A DNA stretch of 38,558 bases from an uncultured Silvanigrella sp. (GCA_903933385.1 CAIZJW010000314.1:1-38558), one strand, 5' to 3'; positions 18,183-29,771 are shown, counted from the first letter of the stretch. A program made the numbers and translations. Notes: generated by a model from the sequence alone, not told the origin.

Positions 18183-21100
18183 ATGCAGTCTGAAAATAAT
18201 CAGGAAAAGAGCGGCAAAAAATATTGGCGTAGCCTGGAAGAAATGGCTGAGTCTCCTGAGCTGCTCGCTCGAATGAAGAATGAATTTCCATCCGGCGCTG
18301 CCGAATTTGAAGTGACACCTGGTGTCGACCGTCGTTCCTTTTTGGGAATTATCGGTGCATCTGCTGCATTTGCAGGGTTAACATCAACAGCAGGCTGTAT
18401 CCGTAAGCCCTCTGAAAAAATCCTTCCCTACAACAAGCGCCCCGAAGAGCTCGTTGAAGGTAAGCCGCAGTTCTATGCATCTGCAGGCCGCTTTGGGGGC
18501 AGTGTTTTCGGACTCCTCGTTACAAGCTACGAGGGGCGTCCTACAAAAATCGACGGCAACCCCTCTCATCCAATGAGTTTGGGCGCAACAAATACGTTTG
18601 CTCAGGCCGCTATTCTCGACGTCTACGATCCCGACCGCAGTCAGTCCGTTCTCAAAAACGGCAAGTCTGTCGAGGCGACTCGTACGACTCTGAAGTCCTT
18701 GAAAGCAGCGCTTGCAGCAGCGAGCGCTGAACTGAAAGCAAACGGCACAAGTGGTCAGGGTGTTGCACTTCTCATGGAAGCAGCGCCTTCCCCAACACTC
18801 ATCGGCCTCGTTCGTGACTTTCAGGTTGCATTTCCGAAAGCAACTTTAGCCATCCATGATCCTGCGATGCGTTGGCAGGAAACTGCAGCTCTTGACTCAA
18901 TGGGCTTCAAAAACGCACAGCTGTTTTATCGCCTCGAAGAGGCCGATGTACTTGCAATGTTTGATGCCGATCCTCTTGGCATTGAGGGCGATGTTGTTCG
19001 CAACTCAAAAATGTTTGCAGCAAAGCGCAGAAGCGTCGACGAGTCGAAAACAATGTCGCGCCTCTATGTTGTTGAGTCAGCTTTCACAAACACGGGTGTT
19101 GTTGCCGACCACCGTTTGAGCTTGCGCAGTTCTGCTATGGGTGAAGCACTTTTAGCACTCGCATCTGAACTATCTTCGCAAGGGCTCGCTCTTCCTGCAG
19201 AGATTGTTGCTCGCAGCAAACAAATCTCAAGCCCGAACGAAAAATGGCTCAAAGCTCTCGCAACCGACCTCCTGCTCAACAAGGGCAAGAGCTTGGTCAT
19301 GGTGGGACAAAGCCAGCGTGCATGGATCCACTCCATCGCGTTCGCCATCAACTCTGCACTTGGAAATCTCGGACAAAGCGTTGTCGTTCGCTCAAGCAAT
19401 TTGCCAGCGGCAGTTTCTTTGGCTGAACTGACCACCGAAATGAACCGAGGCTCTATCCAGGCTCTGGTCATTTTGGATGCTAACCCCGTTTACACATCTG
19501 CGGCCGACCTCGAGTTCTCTGAGGCTCTCAAGAAGGTCAAAACAAGCATACATTTGGGTTACCACGCCGATGAAACGGCAGTTGCTTGCTCAATGCACTT
19601 CCCCCGCAGCCACTCTCTTGAGAGTTGGGGCGATCTCGTCAGCACCGACGGTACGGCATCTATTGTTCAGCCCGTCATCGAGCCCCTCTTCGCTTCGCTC
19701 AGCGATGTAGAGTTCCTTGCTGGTCTTCTTGGTGTGAGCAAAAATTCTTATGAGCTTGTTCAGGCCCAATGGAAGAAGTCGACACCATCTGACTTCGATT
19801 CCTCTTGGCGGCGCTGGCTGCACGATGGAGTTGTTAAAGGAACCATTGGTGAAACCCTCACGGCTAAAGCTGACTTCAGCAAGCTTGCGCAACAGCTCGC
19901 AGGGCTCGGTGCATCACCGACTCCTACGGCTTCGCAAATGGAACTCCGACTGACCCTCGACCGTAGCGTCTTCGATGGACGTTACACGAACAATGCGTGG
20001 CTTCAGGAAATTCCTGATTCAGTGACTAAGCTCACTTGGGACAACGCAGCACTGCTCAGCCCTAAAACGGCCAAAGAGAAGGGCATAAAAACAGGCGACT
20101 TCGTAGAAATCAAAGTCAAACAGGACAAAGAGCGTTCTCTGAAAATTGCCGCTTATGTTGTTCCTGGAATTGCTGAAAACACTGTTGTTGTTTCGCTCGG
20201 CTATGGCCGCTCTTTCAATGGCCGTGTTTCCAATGGCACTGGATTCAATGGCTACAGCTTGCTCAGCCGTGAAGACATGTTCTCTTTTGGCGCTGAAGTG
20301 CAACGCACGACTGGAAAATACGAGCTTGCGACAACTCAAGAGCACGGCGTTTCAGACTACCAATACGACACAATGGTTGGCCGCGAAGCAATCACAACTC
20401 GCGGCGTAACCCGCGAAGTCACACTTGCAACACTCAAGGCCGATCCTACCCTCGAAAACACGTTCAAGAAGTTTAATTTGCTTGATCCAAAGATGCACAG
20501 AACATTGCTTTGGACGAAGCCCAATGAAACACGCGGCAATCAGTGGGGAATGGCAATTGACCTTAACTCCTGCACTGGCTGTAATGCTTGTACGGTTGCG
20601 TGCCAGGCGGAAAACAACATTTCGGTGGTAGGCAAGAAGCAAGTTCTGAAGAGCCGCGAAATGCACTGGATTCGTATCGACCGTTACTTCACAGGAAACG
20701 TCGACAATCCAGATTCCATCCAGGCAACATTTCAGCCAATGGCGTGTGCTCACTGCGAAACAGCACCTTGTGAGCAAGTGTGTCCAGTTGCAGCTACGGT
20801 GCACGGCGTAGAAGGTACAAACGACATTGCCTACAACCGATGTATTGGTACTCGCTACTGCGCAAACAACTGTCCATACAAAGTTCGTCGCTTCAATTAC
20901 TTCAATTTCTCGAAGGAAAACGACGAAGCGAATCCACTTTATGCGATGCAGAAAAATCCGCGCGTGACTGTTCGTTTCCGCGGTGTGATCGAGAAGTGCT
21001 CTTATTGCGTGCAGCGCATCAATGCAGCCCGTGTCGAAGCCAAAATTCGGGGAGAAGAAATTCTTCGTGAAGGCTCAGTTGTGACGGCTTGCCAACAAGT

Positions 21101-21284
21101 GTGCCCAACCGACGCTATCACATTCGGTAACCTAGCCGATGATGTTGATAGTCGTGTGAAGCAACTCAAGGCGCTCCCTCGCAACTACGCAGTGCTTTCA
21201 GAGCTTGCTCTTGAGCCGCGTACGACTTTCCTTGCGAAAGTCCGCAATACGAATCCCGAACTTGAACCTTCAACCCAACTCTGA
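18183..21284 (+). CDS. actB: Alternative complex III subunit ActB (molybdopterin-oxidoreductase-like + Fe-S domains)
   Basis: Tat-like DRRSFLGIIGASAAFAGL; Cys clusters CTGCNACTVAC, CAHCETAPCEQVC, CIGTRYCANNC, CSYC...CQQVCPTDAI. Confidence 0.93.
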   Translation: MQSENNQEKSGKKYWRSLEEMAESPELLARMKNEFPSGAAEFEVTPGVDRRSFLGIIGASAAFAGLTSTAGCIRKPSEKILPYNKRPEELVEGKPQFYASAGRFGGSVFGLLVTSYEGRPTKIDGNPSHPMSLGATNTFAQAAILDVYDPDRSQSVLKNGKSVEATRTTLKSLKAALAAASAELKANGTSGQGVALLMEAAPSPTLIGLVRDFQVAFPKATLAIHDPAMRWQETAALDSMGFKNAQLFYRLEEADVLAMFDADPLGIEGDVVRNSKMFAAKRRSVDESKTMSRLYVVESAFTNTGVVADHRLSLRSSAMGEALLALASELSSQGLALPAEIVARSKQISSPNEKWLKALATDLLLNKGKSLVMVGQSQRAWIHSIAFAINSALGNLGQSVVVRSSNLPAAVSLAELTTEMNRGSIQALVILDANPVYTSAADLEFSEALKKVKTSIHLGYHADETAVACSMHFPRSHSLESWGDLVSTDGTASIVQPVIEPLFASLSDVEFLAGLLGVSKNSYELVQAQWKKSTPSDFDSSWRRWLHDGVVKGTIGETLTAKADFSKLAQQLAGLGASPTPTASQMELRLTLDRSVFDGRYTNNAWLQEIPDSVTKLTWDNAALLSPKTAKEKGIKTGDFVEIKVKQDKERSLKIAAYVVPGIAENTVVVSLGYGRSFNGRVSNGTGFNGYSLLSREDMFSFGAEVQRTTGKYELATTQEHGVSDYQYDTMVGREAITTRGVTREVTLATLKADPTLENTFKKFNLLDPKMHRTLLWTKPNETRGNQWGMAIDLNSCTGCNACTVACQAENNISVVGKKQVLKSREMHWIRIDRYFTGNVDNPDSIQATFQPMACAHCETAPCEQVCPVAATVHGVEGTNDIAYNRCIGTRYCANNCPYKVRRFNYFNFSKENDEANPLYAMQKNPRVTVRFRGVIEKCSYCVQRINAARVEAKIRGEEILREGSVVTACQQVCPTDAITFGNLADDVDSRVKQLKALPRNYAVLSELALEPRTTFLAKVRNTNPELEPSTQL

Positions 21285-21298
21285 AGTGGTGAGCGCAC

Positions 21299-22711
21299 AT
21301 GGAAACATCAGTTACGCTTGCGAATCTTGAAGAACACGTCGACAAACGCGCACCCCTCGTATTGGGACGTGAAACGTTTTCTTCCGTGACCGACATCGTT
21401 GCCAGGCCCATGGAAATGGCAACTCCAAAAACATGGTGGATATGCTTCCTCATTGCGCTCTCTGGTTTGGGCGTGTTGGGTGCTGCAATTGCTTACCTCT
21501 TTTGGGAGGGCGTCGGTGTTTGGGGTCTGAACAACCGAGTCGGCTGGGCCTGGGATATTACCAACTTCGTATTTTGGGTTGGTATTGGTCATGCGGGAAC
21601 ACTCATCTCCGCTATTCTGTTTCTATTCCGTCAGAAGTGGCGAACTTCAATTAACCGCGCCGCAGAGGCAATGACGATTTTTGCCGTCATTTGCGCTCTT
21701 ATCTTCCCAGGGATTCACGTTGGTCGTGTTTGGGTTGCCTACTGGCTCTTCCCAATCCCTAACCAAATGGCAATGTGGCCAAACTTCCGTAGCCCTTTGC
21801 TCTGGGACGTGTTCGCGGTCTCAACCTATTTTACGGTTTCAACGCTGTTTTGGTTCGTGGGTCTTATCCCTGACATCGCAACCTTCCGCGACCGCTCAAA
21901 AGGCATTCGCAAATTTGTTTACGGTTTGTTTGCTCTTGGATGGCGCGGCTCGCACAGGCACTGGCTCAACTACGAACGCGCTTACTTAATTCTCGCGGCT
22001 CTCTCGACTCCCCTGGTTTTGTCAGTGCACACCATCGTGAGTTTCGACTTCGCGACCTCGCAACTTCCCGGATGGCACGCAACAATCTTCCCTCCATACT
22101 TCGTTGCAGGGGCAATTTTCTCGGGCTTTGCGATGGTTATCAACCTGATGATCATCTGTCGTTGGGTGTTCAAGCTCGAACACCTCGTAACAATGCGCCA
22201 CTTCGAGAACATGGCAAAAATCATTCTCCTCACAGGATCAATGGTTGGATATGCCTATGCCATGGAATTCTTTATCGCTTGGTATAGCGGTAACCCTTAT
22301 GAGCGTTACATTTTCATCAGCCGTGCTACAGGCCCATACGCTTGGGCTTACTGGACAATGGTTACCTGCAACGTAATCATCCCTCAGCTGTTTTGGGTGC
22401 GTAAAATCCGCACAAACCTCTGGGCACTTTTCATCATTGCGGTGTTTGTGAACATCGGTATGTGGTTCGAGCGATTCGTGATTATCGTCACCTCACTGCA
22501 CCGAACGTTCCTTCCATCTTCGTGGGCCTACTTCAAACCAACTTTCGTTGACATCGCCACGTTCATTGGGTCGTTTGGATTGTTCTTTACCCTCTTCTTG
22601 TTGTTTATTCGCTTCCTTCCCATTGTTGCGATTTCGGAAGTGAAAACAGTGATGCCAGAGGCTGATCCGCACGGTCATGGTCACGACACAAAAGGAGGAG
22701 CACACTCATGA
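21299..22711 (+). CDS. actC: Alternative complex III subunit ActC (NrfD-like)
   Basis: Polytopic NrfD-like protein ([55 protein letters not shown]) following actB. Confidence 0.92.
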   Translation: METSVTLANLEEHVDKRAPLVLGRETFSSVTDIVARPMEMATPKTWWICFLIALSGLGVLGAAIAYLFWEGVGVWGLNNRVGWAWDITNFVFWVGIGHAGTLISAILFLFRQKWRTSINRAAEAMTIFAVICALIFPGIHVGRVWVAYWLFPIPNQMAMWPNFRSPLLWDVFAVSTYFTVSTLFWFVGLIPDIATFRDRSKGIRKFVYGLFALGWRGSHRHWLNYERAYLILAALSTPLVLSVHTIVSFDFATSQLPGWHATIFPPYFVAGAIFSGFAMVINLMIICRWVFKLEHLVTMRHFENMAKIILLTGSMVGYAYAMEFFIAWYSGNPYERYIFISRATGPYAWAYWTMVTCNVIIPQLFWVRKIRTNLWALFIIAVFVNIGMWFERFVIIVTSLHRTFLPSSWAYFKPTFVDIATFIGSFGLFFTLFLLFIRFLPIVAISEVKTVMPEADPHGHGHDTKGGAHS

Positions 22712-23247
22712 GCCAGAAACAAAATCTCTATGGCGTGCTCGCCGAGTTCCCTTCTCCCGCAGCCGTTTATCATGCGTGTGAAAAGGTTCGGGACAAAGGT
22801 TTCAAACACTGGGATGCACACACACCTTTCCCAGTTCATGGACTTGAAAAAGCCATGGGGTTGAAGCCAAGCAAAATACCTTGGATTGTTCTCGCACTTG
22901 GCCTCACCGGCGCGAGTGGAGGCATGGCACTTCAATGGTGGATTAACACCCAAGCCTATCCTTTGGTTATTTCAGGTAAGCCCTTTTTTAGTTGGCAAGC
23001 ATTTGTGCCGGTTACGTTTGAATTGGGCATTTTGCTTGGAGCATTTGGCGCTGTTTTTGGAATGCTTTTCATCAATCGCTTGCCGATGTGGTACCACTCT
23101 CTGTTTCGCTCTGAGCGATTCGAAAAAGTGACCGACGATAAATTCTTCATTTCTATTGAAGCATGCGACCCAAAATTCGATGCAACTGCGACCTCCAAAA
23201 TGTTGAGCGAACTTGGCGCAACTCATGTGGAATTGGTGGAGCAATGA
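22708..23247 (+). CDS. actD: Alternative complex III subunit ActD (DUF3341-like)
   Basis: [40 protein letters not shown] followed by two TM helices; overlaps actC. Confidence 0.9.
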   Translation: MSQKQNLYGVLAEFPSPAAVYHACEKVRDKGFKHWDAHTPFPVHGLEKAMGLKPSKIPWIVLALGLTGASGGMALQWWINTQAYPLVISGKPFFSWQAFVPVTFELGILLGAFGAVFGMLFINRLPMWYHSLFRSERFEKVTDDKFFISIEACDPKFDATATSKMLSELGATHVELVEQ

Positions 23248-23888
23248 AAATGAAAATCTCTGCACAATTTATTTCAAACATAAGCCTGGTAAGCGCAACA
23301 TTCGCTCTTGGGCTTGTTTCAGGTTGCCAAGGCCAGCCTTCGGAAGATCCACCAATCCATCCGAACCTGAACATGGACTTCCAAACAAAATATCGCCCGC
23401 AAAAGAAAAATGAATTTTTTGAAGACGGTCGCGCGATGCGCTCGCCAGTGGCTGGCACACTTGCCCAAGGTGCACTGAAAGAAGATACGGCTCTGCATTA
23501 TGGCAAGAGCGGCGACGCTTTTGTCAGCAAGATTCCAGTACGAATTTCGTTGTCAGTTGTTGAACGCGGACAAGAACGCTACAATATTTATTGCGCTGTT
23601 TGCCATGGCAAAACAGGCCAAGGCAACGGAATTGTCATTCAACGCAATGCCGGAATGCTCAAACCACCGAGCTTCCACGAAGATCGCCTTGTGAACATGC
23701 CTGCAGGGCAAGTCTACGACTCTATTCTCAATGGTGTGCGTGGCAATATGCCCTCGTATGCCTATGCGATTCCCGTTCAAGACCGCTGGGCGATTGTGGC
23801 CTACCTCCAGGCATTGCAATTAAGCCGTCGCGGAACAATCAACGACGTTCCCTCTGACATTGCTGCAGCGAAAGGATGGAAGCGATGA
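23244..23888 (+). CDS. actE: Alternative complex III subunit ActE, monoheme cytochrome c lipoprotein
   Basis: Lipobox LGLVSGC; one CAVCHG; DGRAMRSPVAGTLAQG; ATG 23244 overlaps the actD stop. Confidence 0.9.
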   Translation: MKMKISAQFISNISLVSATFALGLVSGCQGQPSEDPPIHPNLNMDFQTKYRPQKKNEFFEDGRAMRSPVAGTLAQGALKEDTALHYGKSGDAFVSKIPVRISLSVVERGQERYNIYCAVCHGKTGQGNGIVIQRNAGMLKPPSFHEDRLVNMPAGQVYDSILNGVRGNMPSYAYAIPVQDRWAIVAYLQALQLSRRGTINDVPSDIAAAKGWKR

Positions 23889-25117
23889 GTTCAAACCACG
23901 CAAAAGCCATCAACCCCGTAGATCTCGCACTGCCCCAAACTCACTGGCTTAGCAAATTGCCTGTGATTGCAATTGTTATCGGTGTACTTGCGCTTGTTGG
24001 TGCTTTGGCAATGGCACTTGGCAACCATGAAAAGGTGGAACTCCTTCAGTGGTCTTTCCACACGTCTTATTTGTATTTTTTGAGCATGGCGCTTGGCAGT
24101 CTGTTCTTCGTGCTTGTGCAATTCGCAACACGCGCGGGCTGGTCGGTTGTAGTGCGTCGATTTGCAGAAACTTACGCGGCAACTCTGCCTCTCTTCGCAG
24201 TTCTTTTCATTCCAATGCTTTTTGGTTTCCACAGCCTGTTTCACCACTGGACATCGGAAGAAGCGAAGAGCGATCCTATCATTCAGGCAAAATCAGCCTT
24301 TTTGAATGAGCAATTCTTCACAGTGCGCGGACTTGTTTACGTCATTATCTGGAGTGTTCTCGGAGTTTATTATTATCGAAACTCAACACGCCAAGATGAA
24401 ACCGGCGACAAATCCATCACATCCAAATTGCAGAAATCAAGCTACCCAGGCATTGCCCTGTTCGCTTTAAGCGTCTCTTTTTGCGCTTTCGACTGGATCA
24501 TGTCACTCAATCCCCACTGGTACACAACCATGTTTGGCGTGTACTACTTTGCGGGATGCATCATGGTCGTTTACGCACTCATGCTGCTCACAACCCTCTC
24601 TGTCCGAGGTGGAACCAAAGTTTCCAACTACATTTCGATTGAGCACATTCACGATCTTGGTAAGCTGCTGTTTGGCTTCAATGTGTTCTGGACATACATC
24701 GCCTTCTCGCAATACTTCCTCATCTGGTATGCCAACATTCCCGAAGAAACCGAGTTCTATGCGATGCGCTCCCTCGGTGAACACGGCGCTCATTGGCTGC
24801 CATGGACAATTGCACTGATGGTTGGCCACTTCGTTGTTCCATTCGCTTTCCTGATGTCGCGACACATCAAACGACGCCCTTTGCTTGTTGGACTCGGCGC
24901 TCTTTGGATGCTCGTGATTCATTACGTAGACATCCATTGGCTCATCCGCCCGAACTGGCACAGCGAGCTGAACCACTTTGGTCTCTTCGACGTCCTAACT
25001 TTGGTGGGTATCGGTGGTTTGTTCTTTGGCTTTGCAAGTCTGTTGCTGAAACGTAAGAGCCTGATTCCTCAAAAAGACCCACGTCTGGCGGAATCGCTGG
25101 CATTTGAGAATATGTGA
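23885..25117 (+). CDS. actF: Alternative complex III subunit ActF
   Basis: Polytopic protein (LLQWSFHTSYLYFLSMALGSLFFVLVQFATRAGWSVVVRR) in the actF position; ATGA overlap with actE. Confidence 0.9.
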   Translation: MSSNHAKAINPVDLALPQTHWLSKLPVIAIVIGVLALVGALAMALGNHEKVELLQWSFHTSYLYFLSMALGSLFFVLVQFATRAGWSVVVRRFAETYAATLPLFAVLFIPMLFGFHSLFHHWTSEEAKSDPIIQAKSAFLNEQFFTVRGLVYVIIWSVLGVYYYRNSTRQDETGDKSITSKLQKSSYPGIALFALSVSFCAFDWIMSLNPHWYTTMFGVYYFAGCIMVVYALMLLTTLSVRGGTKVSNYISIEHIHDLGKLLFGFNVFWTYIAFSQYFLIWYANIPEETEFYAMRSLGEHGAHWLPWTIALMVGHFVVPFAFLMSRHIKRRPLLVGLGALWMLVIHYVDIHWLIRPNWHSELNHFGLFDVLTLVGIGGLFFGFASLLLKRKSLIPQKDPRLAESLAFENM

Positions 25118-25132
25118 AAGAGGGACGAAACG

Positions 25133-25468
25133 ATGAAAAAAGAAGTCCTTGACCAAAGTCACCAAACAGCAGGCCAAACATCCATTGAGCCTGATAATCT
25201 GCCCGTAAAATCGATCACTGGGGCTCTTGTAGCTCTCATAGTGATCGTGGCTGGAACAATCATTGCCGTGCGCCAGCTCTACTGGTTCACAAGCTCAAAA
25301 CTGGTTCAAACAAATGAGCTCGATGTCCCCAACAAACTGTTGTCGGAATTGAATGCTGCTGACAAAGATCAATTGAGCAATTACGACGTCGTCGACCAGC
25401 AAAAAGGCATTTTCCGACTGCCTATCGATGAAGCCATGAAGCTCTACGTAAAGAAAAACGGCAACTGA
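25133..25468 (+). CDS. Small single-TM protein of the ACIII/caa3 cluster
   Basis: One TM helix; C-terminal GIFRLPIDEAMKLYVKKNG; fits between actF and SCO with short gaps. Confidence 0.75.
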   Translation: MKKEVLDQSHQTAGQTSIEPDNLPVKSITGALVALIVIVAGTIIAVRQLYWFTSSKLVQTNELDVPNKLLSELNAADKDQLSNYDVVDQQKGIFRLPIDEAMKLYVKKNGN

Positions 25469-25486
25469 GAGAACTAACGAGGACTC

Positions 25487-26383
25487 ATGCTGAACCCACG
25501 ACACAGACATCATCTCTTTGCCCTCGTGGTAGCGAGTTTGTGTTCTGTGTTGCCTGGTGATTATTTTGGCCTGATGCAGAGTCATGGAGCTTTTGCTCAA
25601 GACACTCCTCCATCGGAGGCGACCCGCCCCGATCTCCAAGTTCCTAAAAAACTCGAAAATGTGACCATCGTTGAAAAGCTCGGAACAATTCTTCCTGCTC
25701 AACAACTTTTCTTTCGCCAGACATCCCAGGGCCCTGCTTTGTCACTCGACCAGCATGTGAAACCCAATTTGCCCACGCTACTCACGTTGAACTACTTCCA
25801 ATGTACTGCTTTGTGTTCGCTTCAGCTCAATGGTTTGGTTGATGGCTTAAAAAAGCTCGACTACCTTCCTGGCCGCGACTTCAACTTAGTCACTGTGAGT
25901 TTCGATGCCCGCAACACACCAGAACTGGCAAAAATGAAGGAAAAAAACTACCTCGAGAGCCTTGGACGACAAGATGCCTCGTGGAAGTTTTTGGTTGGCG
26001 AACAAAAATACATCGACCAAATCACCGATGCTGTTGGCTTCCAATACAAATATGACCAAGAGAGCGATCAATTCGCCCACAGTGCAGCTATTTTCTTTTT
26101 GTCGCCCGACTTCAAAGTTGCACGTTATCTCTATGGCATTCAGTATTCATCACGAGACTTAAAGTTTGCTCTGCTCGACGCCTCCCAAGGACGTTTGGGC
26201 ACAACACTAGAGAAATTGATTCTTAGATGCTTCCACTTCGATGAACTCGCAGGGAAGTACACGCCTATCGCCATGAATTCCATGCGCGTCGCTGGCGTCT
26301 TATTCAGTTTATGCTTATTGATTTTGGTAGTTGTCCTTTTTCGTAAAGAAAAGGCACTTCGTCGCGAGGAGTATGCACAGTGA
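25487..26383 (+). CDS. SCO1/SenC-family protein, second copy, C-terminal TM
   Basis: TLNYFQCTALCSLQLNGL (CxxxC), FNLVTVSFDARNTPELA, FAHSAAIFFLSPDFKVARYLYG. Confidence 0.87.
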   Translation: MLNPRHRHHLFALVVASLCSVLPGDYFGLMQSHGAFAQDTPPSEATRPDLQVPKKLENVTIVEKLGTILPAQQLFFRQTSQGPALSLDQHVKPNLPTLLTLNYFQCTALCSLQLNGLVDGLKKLDYLPGRDFNLVTVSFDARNTPELAKMKEKNYLESLGRQDASWKFLVGEQKYIDQITDAVGFQYKYDQESDQFAHSAAIFFLSPDFKVARYLYGIQYSSRDLKFALLDASQGRLGTTLEKLILRCFHFDELAGKYTPIAMNSMRVAGVLFSLCLLILVVVLFRKEKALRREEYAQ

Positions 26384-27372
26384 ACCTAGGCTCTGCTCTT
26401 GGATACATGATGGCGCAGGCTGCAAACACCACATCGTGGTGGAAGCCCATTCAGGCATCTGCTCACGCCGGTGCTGTTGACACCCTATTCAACTTCATCA
26501 TGTACCTTTGTTTTTTCTTTTTTGTTCTTATCGTCGGAGCCATGGTTTACTTCATCGTGAAGTACCGCCGAAAGGGAAATGGCCCTGAGCGTACGAGTCC
26601 CATCAAGGGCAATCACACTCTTGAAATTGTCTGGAGTGTCATTCCCGGCATATTGCTCGTTCTCATTTTTGCGTGGGGCTTCAAAGACTGGCTCGCTATC
26701 GCAGTTGTTCCAGCCAATGCGATGGAAGTTCGCGTTTCGGGGCAAAAATGGAACTGGACATTTACCTATCCCAAAGAAGGAATTGTTTCAGCGGATCTGG
26801 TTGTTCCTGCGGGTCAACCTGTGAAACTCGTGATGACGTCTAAAGATGTTCTTCACAGTTTCTACATCCCCGATTTTCGCATCAAACGTGACGTAGTTCC
26901 GGGCAAATACTCGGTCCTTTGGTTCGAACCTTCGGAAGAAGCAACGCATCAAATCTATTGCACCGAATACTGCGGAACCGAGCACTCCAACATGCTATCG
27001 AAGGTTAAAGTCGTTTCGAGCGCAAAGTATGAAGAATGGCTTGCGAACGGTGGCGATGAAGATGGCGGCACCCCCGTTCCTCTCGCCGACAAAGGCAAAA
27101 AACTCTATGAGCAGCGCGGATGCGTTGCTTGCCACTCCATCGATGGAACCAACAAAGTTGGCCCGACCTGGAAGGGTTTGTACGGCTCGGCGCGCAAATT
27201 TACTGATGGCACATCGTTGGCTGCCGCCGATGAAAACTACATTCGCGAATCGATTCTCGTTCCCAACGCAAAAATTGTCGCCGGTTATGCTGGCGTGATG
27301 CCAAGCTATCAGGGCCAGCTCAACGACAAGCAGCTCGAATCCATCATTGAATATATCAAGACTTTGAAGTGA
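26380..27372 (+). CDS. coxB: caa3-type cytochrome c oxidase subunit II with fused cytochrome c domain
   Basis: CuA site [44 protein letters not shown]-terminal CVACHS heme site. Confidence 0.95.
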   Translation: MNLGSALGYMMAQAANTTSWWKPIQASAHAGAVDTLFNFIMYLCFFFFVLIVGAMVYFIVKYRRKGNGPERTSPIKGNHTLEIVWSVIPGILLVLIFAWGFKDWLAIAVVPANAMEVRVSGQKWNWTFTYPKEGIVSADLVVPAGQPVKLVMTSKDVLHSFYIPDFRIKRDVVPGKYSVLWFEPSEEATHQIYCTEYCGTEHSNMLSKVKVVSSAKYEEWLANGGDEDGGTPVPLADKGKKLYEQRGCVACHSIDGTNKVGPTWKGLYGSARKFTDGTSLAAADENYIRESILVPNAKIVAGYAGVMPSYQGQLNDKQLESIIEYIKTLK

Positions 27373-27383
27373 GGAATTCCACC

Positions 27384-29072
27384 ATGGAAAGCAACCACAA
27401 CAACGTGCCTCAGTCCGCACATGCAGCTTCGGCTGGCGGAGCGGAGCCCAACTACATTAATGCGCACAAGGGCATCTGGTCGTGGATGACAACTGTCGAC
27501 CACAAACGCCTCGGGCTTATGTATCTCGTGGGTGTTCTCACCTTCTTTGGCTTGGGCGGAATTTTTGCGCTCTTGGTGCGTACTCAACTTCTCGGGCCCA
27601 TTTTTGGTGGTGCATCTGGAAAGCAAGAGTGGCTATTTAGCGGCGACACTTACAACAAACTCTTCACGCTCCACGGCGCGGTGATGGTCTTCCTCGTGAT
27701 CATTCCATCCATTCCGGCAAGCTTGGGAAATTTCTTTCTTCCCTTGATGCTTGGAGCCAAAGATGTTGCGTTTCCTAAGCTCAACTTAATGAGCTTTTAC
27801 GTGTACGTGCTTGGTGGTATTTTCTTGTTGTTCTCCATTTTCACAGGTGCGGTTGACACAGGATGGACATTTTACACCCCCTACTCATCCACAACATCAA
27901 CATCAGTCGTATCTGCGGTCATGGGTGTTTTTATCCTTGGATTCTCGTCCATCCTGACCGGCGTTAACTTCATTGTGACCATTCACAAAATGCGCGCACC
28001 TGGCCTCACTTGGGTACGCCTCCCATTGTTCGTTTGGGCGCAATACGCAACCTCTCTCATTCAAGTGCTCGCAACACCGGTTCTCGCAATCACCCTTATG
28101 CTCCTCGCAATCGAAAGAACGATGGGCATCGGAATTTTTGATGCAAAACTCGGCGGCGATCCTGTTTTGTTCCAGCACTTCTTCTGGTTCTATTCGCACC
28201 CTGCCGTTTACATCATGATTCTGCCAGCCTTCGGCGTGATCTCTGAAATCATCACGATCAACAGCCGCAAGCAGATCTTCGGATATAAAGCGATCGCGAT
28301 GTCGAGTGTCGCCATTGCCGTCATCGGCTTCCTCGTTTGGGGCCACCACATGTTCACGAGTGGTCAGTCTGAGCTTGCATCTGCAGTGTTCTCATTCCTA
28401 ACCTTCGCGGTAGCCATTCCTACAGCCATCAAAACGTTCAGCTGGGTTGCCACGATGTATGGCGGCTCACTGCGTATGAACTCTGCGATGTGGTATGCAC
28501 AAGCGTTCCTTTTCCTGTTCACTATCGGTGGTCTCACAGGCTTGTTCCTAGGAACCCTCTCTGTGGATATTCACCTCCACGACACCTATTTCGTTGTTGC
28601 TCACTTCCATTATGTGATGATGGGCGGAACAATGACGGCATTTGTGGGCGCATTGCATCACTGGTGGCCCAAAATGACAGGCCGGATGCTCAACGAGTTC
28701 TGGGGCAAGGTGAGTTGCTTCTTCGTCTTTGTTGGCTTCAACGTCACGTTCTTTTCCCAATTCCTTCTTGGAACCAAAGGCATGCCGCGTCGATACGCGA
28801 ACTACCTCCCAGAGTTCCAAACGTGGCACCAAATTTCCACAATCGGATCGTATCTGCTCGGATTGGGCTTTTTCATTACGCTCATCTACATGATTCAATC
28901 TCTTATCAATGGTGAGAAGGCTCCGAAGAATCCTTGGGGTGGTCTCTCACTTGAGTGGGAAACAGATTCACCTCCTATCGAGCACAACTTCCATGGTCAG
29001 CCCGTTGTAAATAACGGCCCCTACGAATTCCCTGAAATCGACCATTCTAAGTCAAACCGCGGAGGACACTGA
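27384..29072 (+). CDS. coxA: Cytochrome c oxidase subunit I
   Basis: [77 protein letters not shown]. Confidence 0.97.
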   Translation: MESNHNNVPQSAHAASAGGAEPNYINAHKGIWSWMTTVDHKRLGLMYLVGVLTFFGLGGIFALLVRTQLLGPIFGGASGKQEWLFSGDTYNKLFTLHGAVMVFLVIIPSIPASLGNFFLPLMLGAKDVAFPKLNLMSFYVYVLGGIFLLFSIFTGAVDTGWTFYTPYSSTTSTSVVSAVMGVFILGFSSILTGVNFIVTIHKMRAPGLTWVRLPLFVWAQYATSLIQVLATPVLAITLMLLAIERTMGIGIFDAKLGGDPVLFQHFFWFYSHPAVYIMILPAFGVISEIITINSRKQIFGYKAIAMSSVAIAVIGFLVWGHHMFTSGQSELASAVFSFLTFAVAIPTAIKTFSWVATMYGGSLRMNSAMWYAQAFLFLFTIGGLTGLFLGTLSVDIHLHDTYFVVAHFHYVMMGGTMTAFVGALHHWWPKMTGRMLNEFWGKVSCFFVFVGFNVTFFSQFLLGTKGMPRRYANYLPEFQTWHQISTIGSYLLGLGFFITLIYMIQSLINGEKAPKNPWGGLSLEWETDSPPIEHNFHGQPVVNNGPYEFPEIDHSKSNRGGH

Positions 29073-29075
29073 GAC

Positions 29076-29771
29076 ATGGGTCAACAATCATCTCACTCAA
29101 CTGCGGCTGGCCATAATCATCCCAAGTACCTCGCGCATCACTTTGAATCGATGGAGCAACAAAACTCGTCGGGCAAGCTTGGAATGTGGCTTTTCCTCGG
29201 ACAGGAAGTGCTCTTTTTTAGCGGTTTGTTTCTTATGTATGTGCTCGCGCGCATGTTCTACCCTGACACCTTCCTTGCGGCACACGAGCTCCTCGATTGG
29301 AAGCTTGGTGCACTAAATACGATTTTCTTGCTCACCAGTTCCTTAACCATGGCCCTCGCCGTGCGAGGCGCACAGGTCAACAGTCAACCTCAAATGTATT
29401 GGAATATCGTTGCCACTATCGTGCTCGGTGGGGCATTCATGGTCGTGAAGTACATCGAGTACTCGCACAAATTTCATGATGGCTTGTTGCCCGGCCACTT
29501 CTTCGATGCTGCTAAGGCAATGCACAACGGAGTTCCTGCAAATATTCCTGGCGCCCCAGCGGTTTTCTTTGCAATTTACTTTATCATGACAGGCACACAT
29601 GGTTTGCACGTACTGATTGGTATGGGCCTCATGCTATGGCTCCTGGTGCGTATCAAGCGCGGCGACTTCAATTCAGAGAACCACGTTTATCTTGAAAATG
29701 TTGGCCTCTACTGGCACATCGTCGACCTCATCTGGATTTTCTTGTTCCCACTTCTCTATCTTGTGCGCTGA
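29076..29771 (+). CDS. coxC: Cytochrome c oxidase subunit III
   Basis: KLGMWLFLGQEVLFFSGLF, FFAIYFIMTGTHGLHVLIG, YWHIVDLIWIFLFPLLYL. Confidence 0.95.
   Translation: MGQQSSHSTAAGHNHPKYLAHHFESMEQQNSSGKLGMWLFLGQEVLFFSGLFLMYVLARMFYPDTFLAAHELLDWKLGALNTIFLLTSSLTMALAVRGAQVNSQPQMYWNIVATIVLGGAFMVVKYIEYSHKFHDGLLPGHFFDAAKAMHNGVPANIPGAPAVFFAIYFIMTGTHGLHVLIGMGLMLWLLVRIKRGDFNSENHVYLENVGLYWHIVDLIWIFLFPLLYLVR

Noticed and set aside
24503-24976. 157-aa minus-strand ORF inside actF, with similar ones at 11070-11537, 20352-20804 and 27903-28349
   Set aside because: Antisense to genes with clear motifs; typical shadow ORFs.
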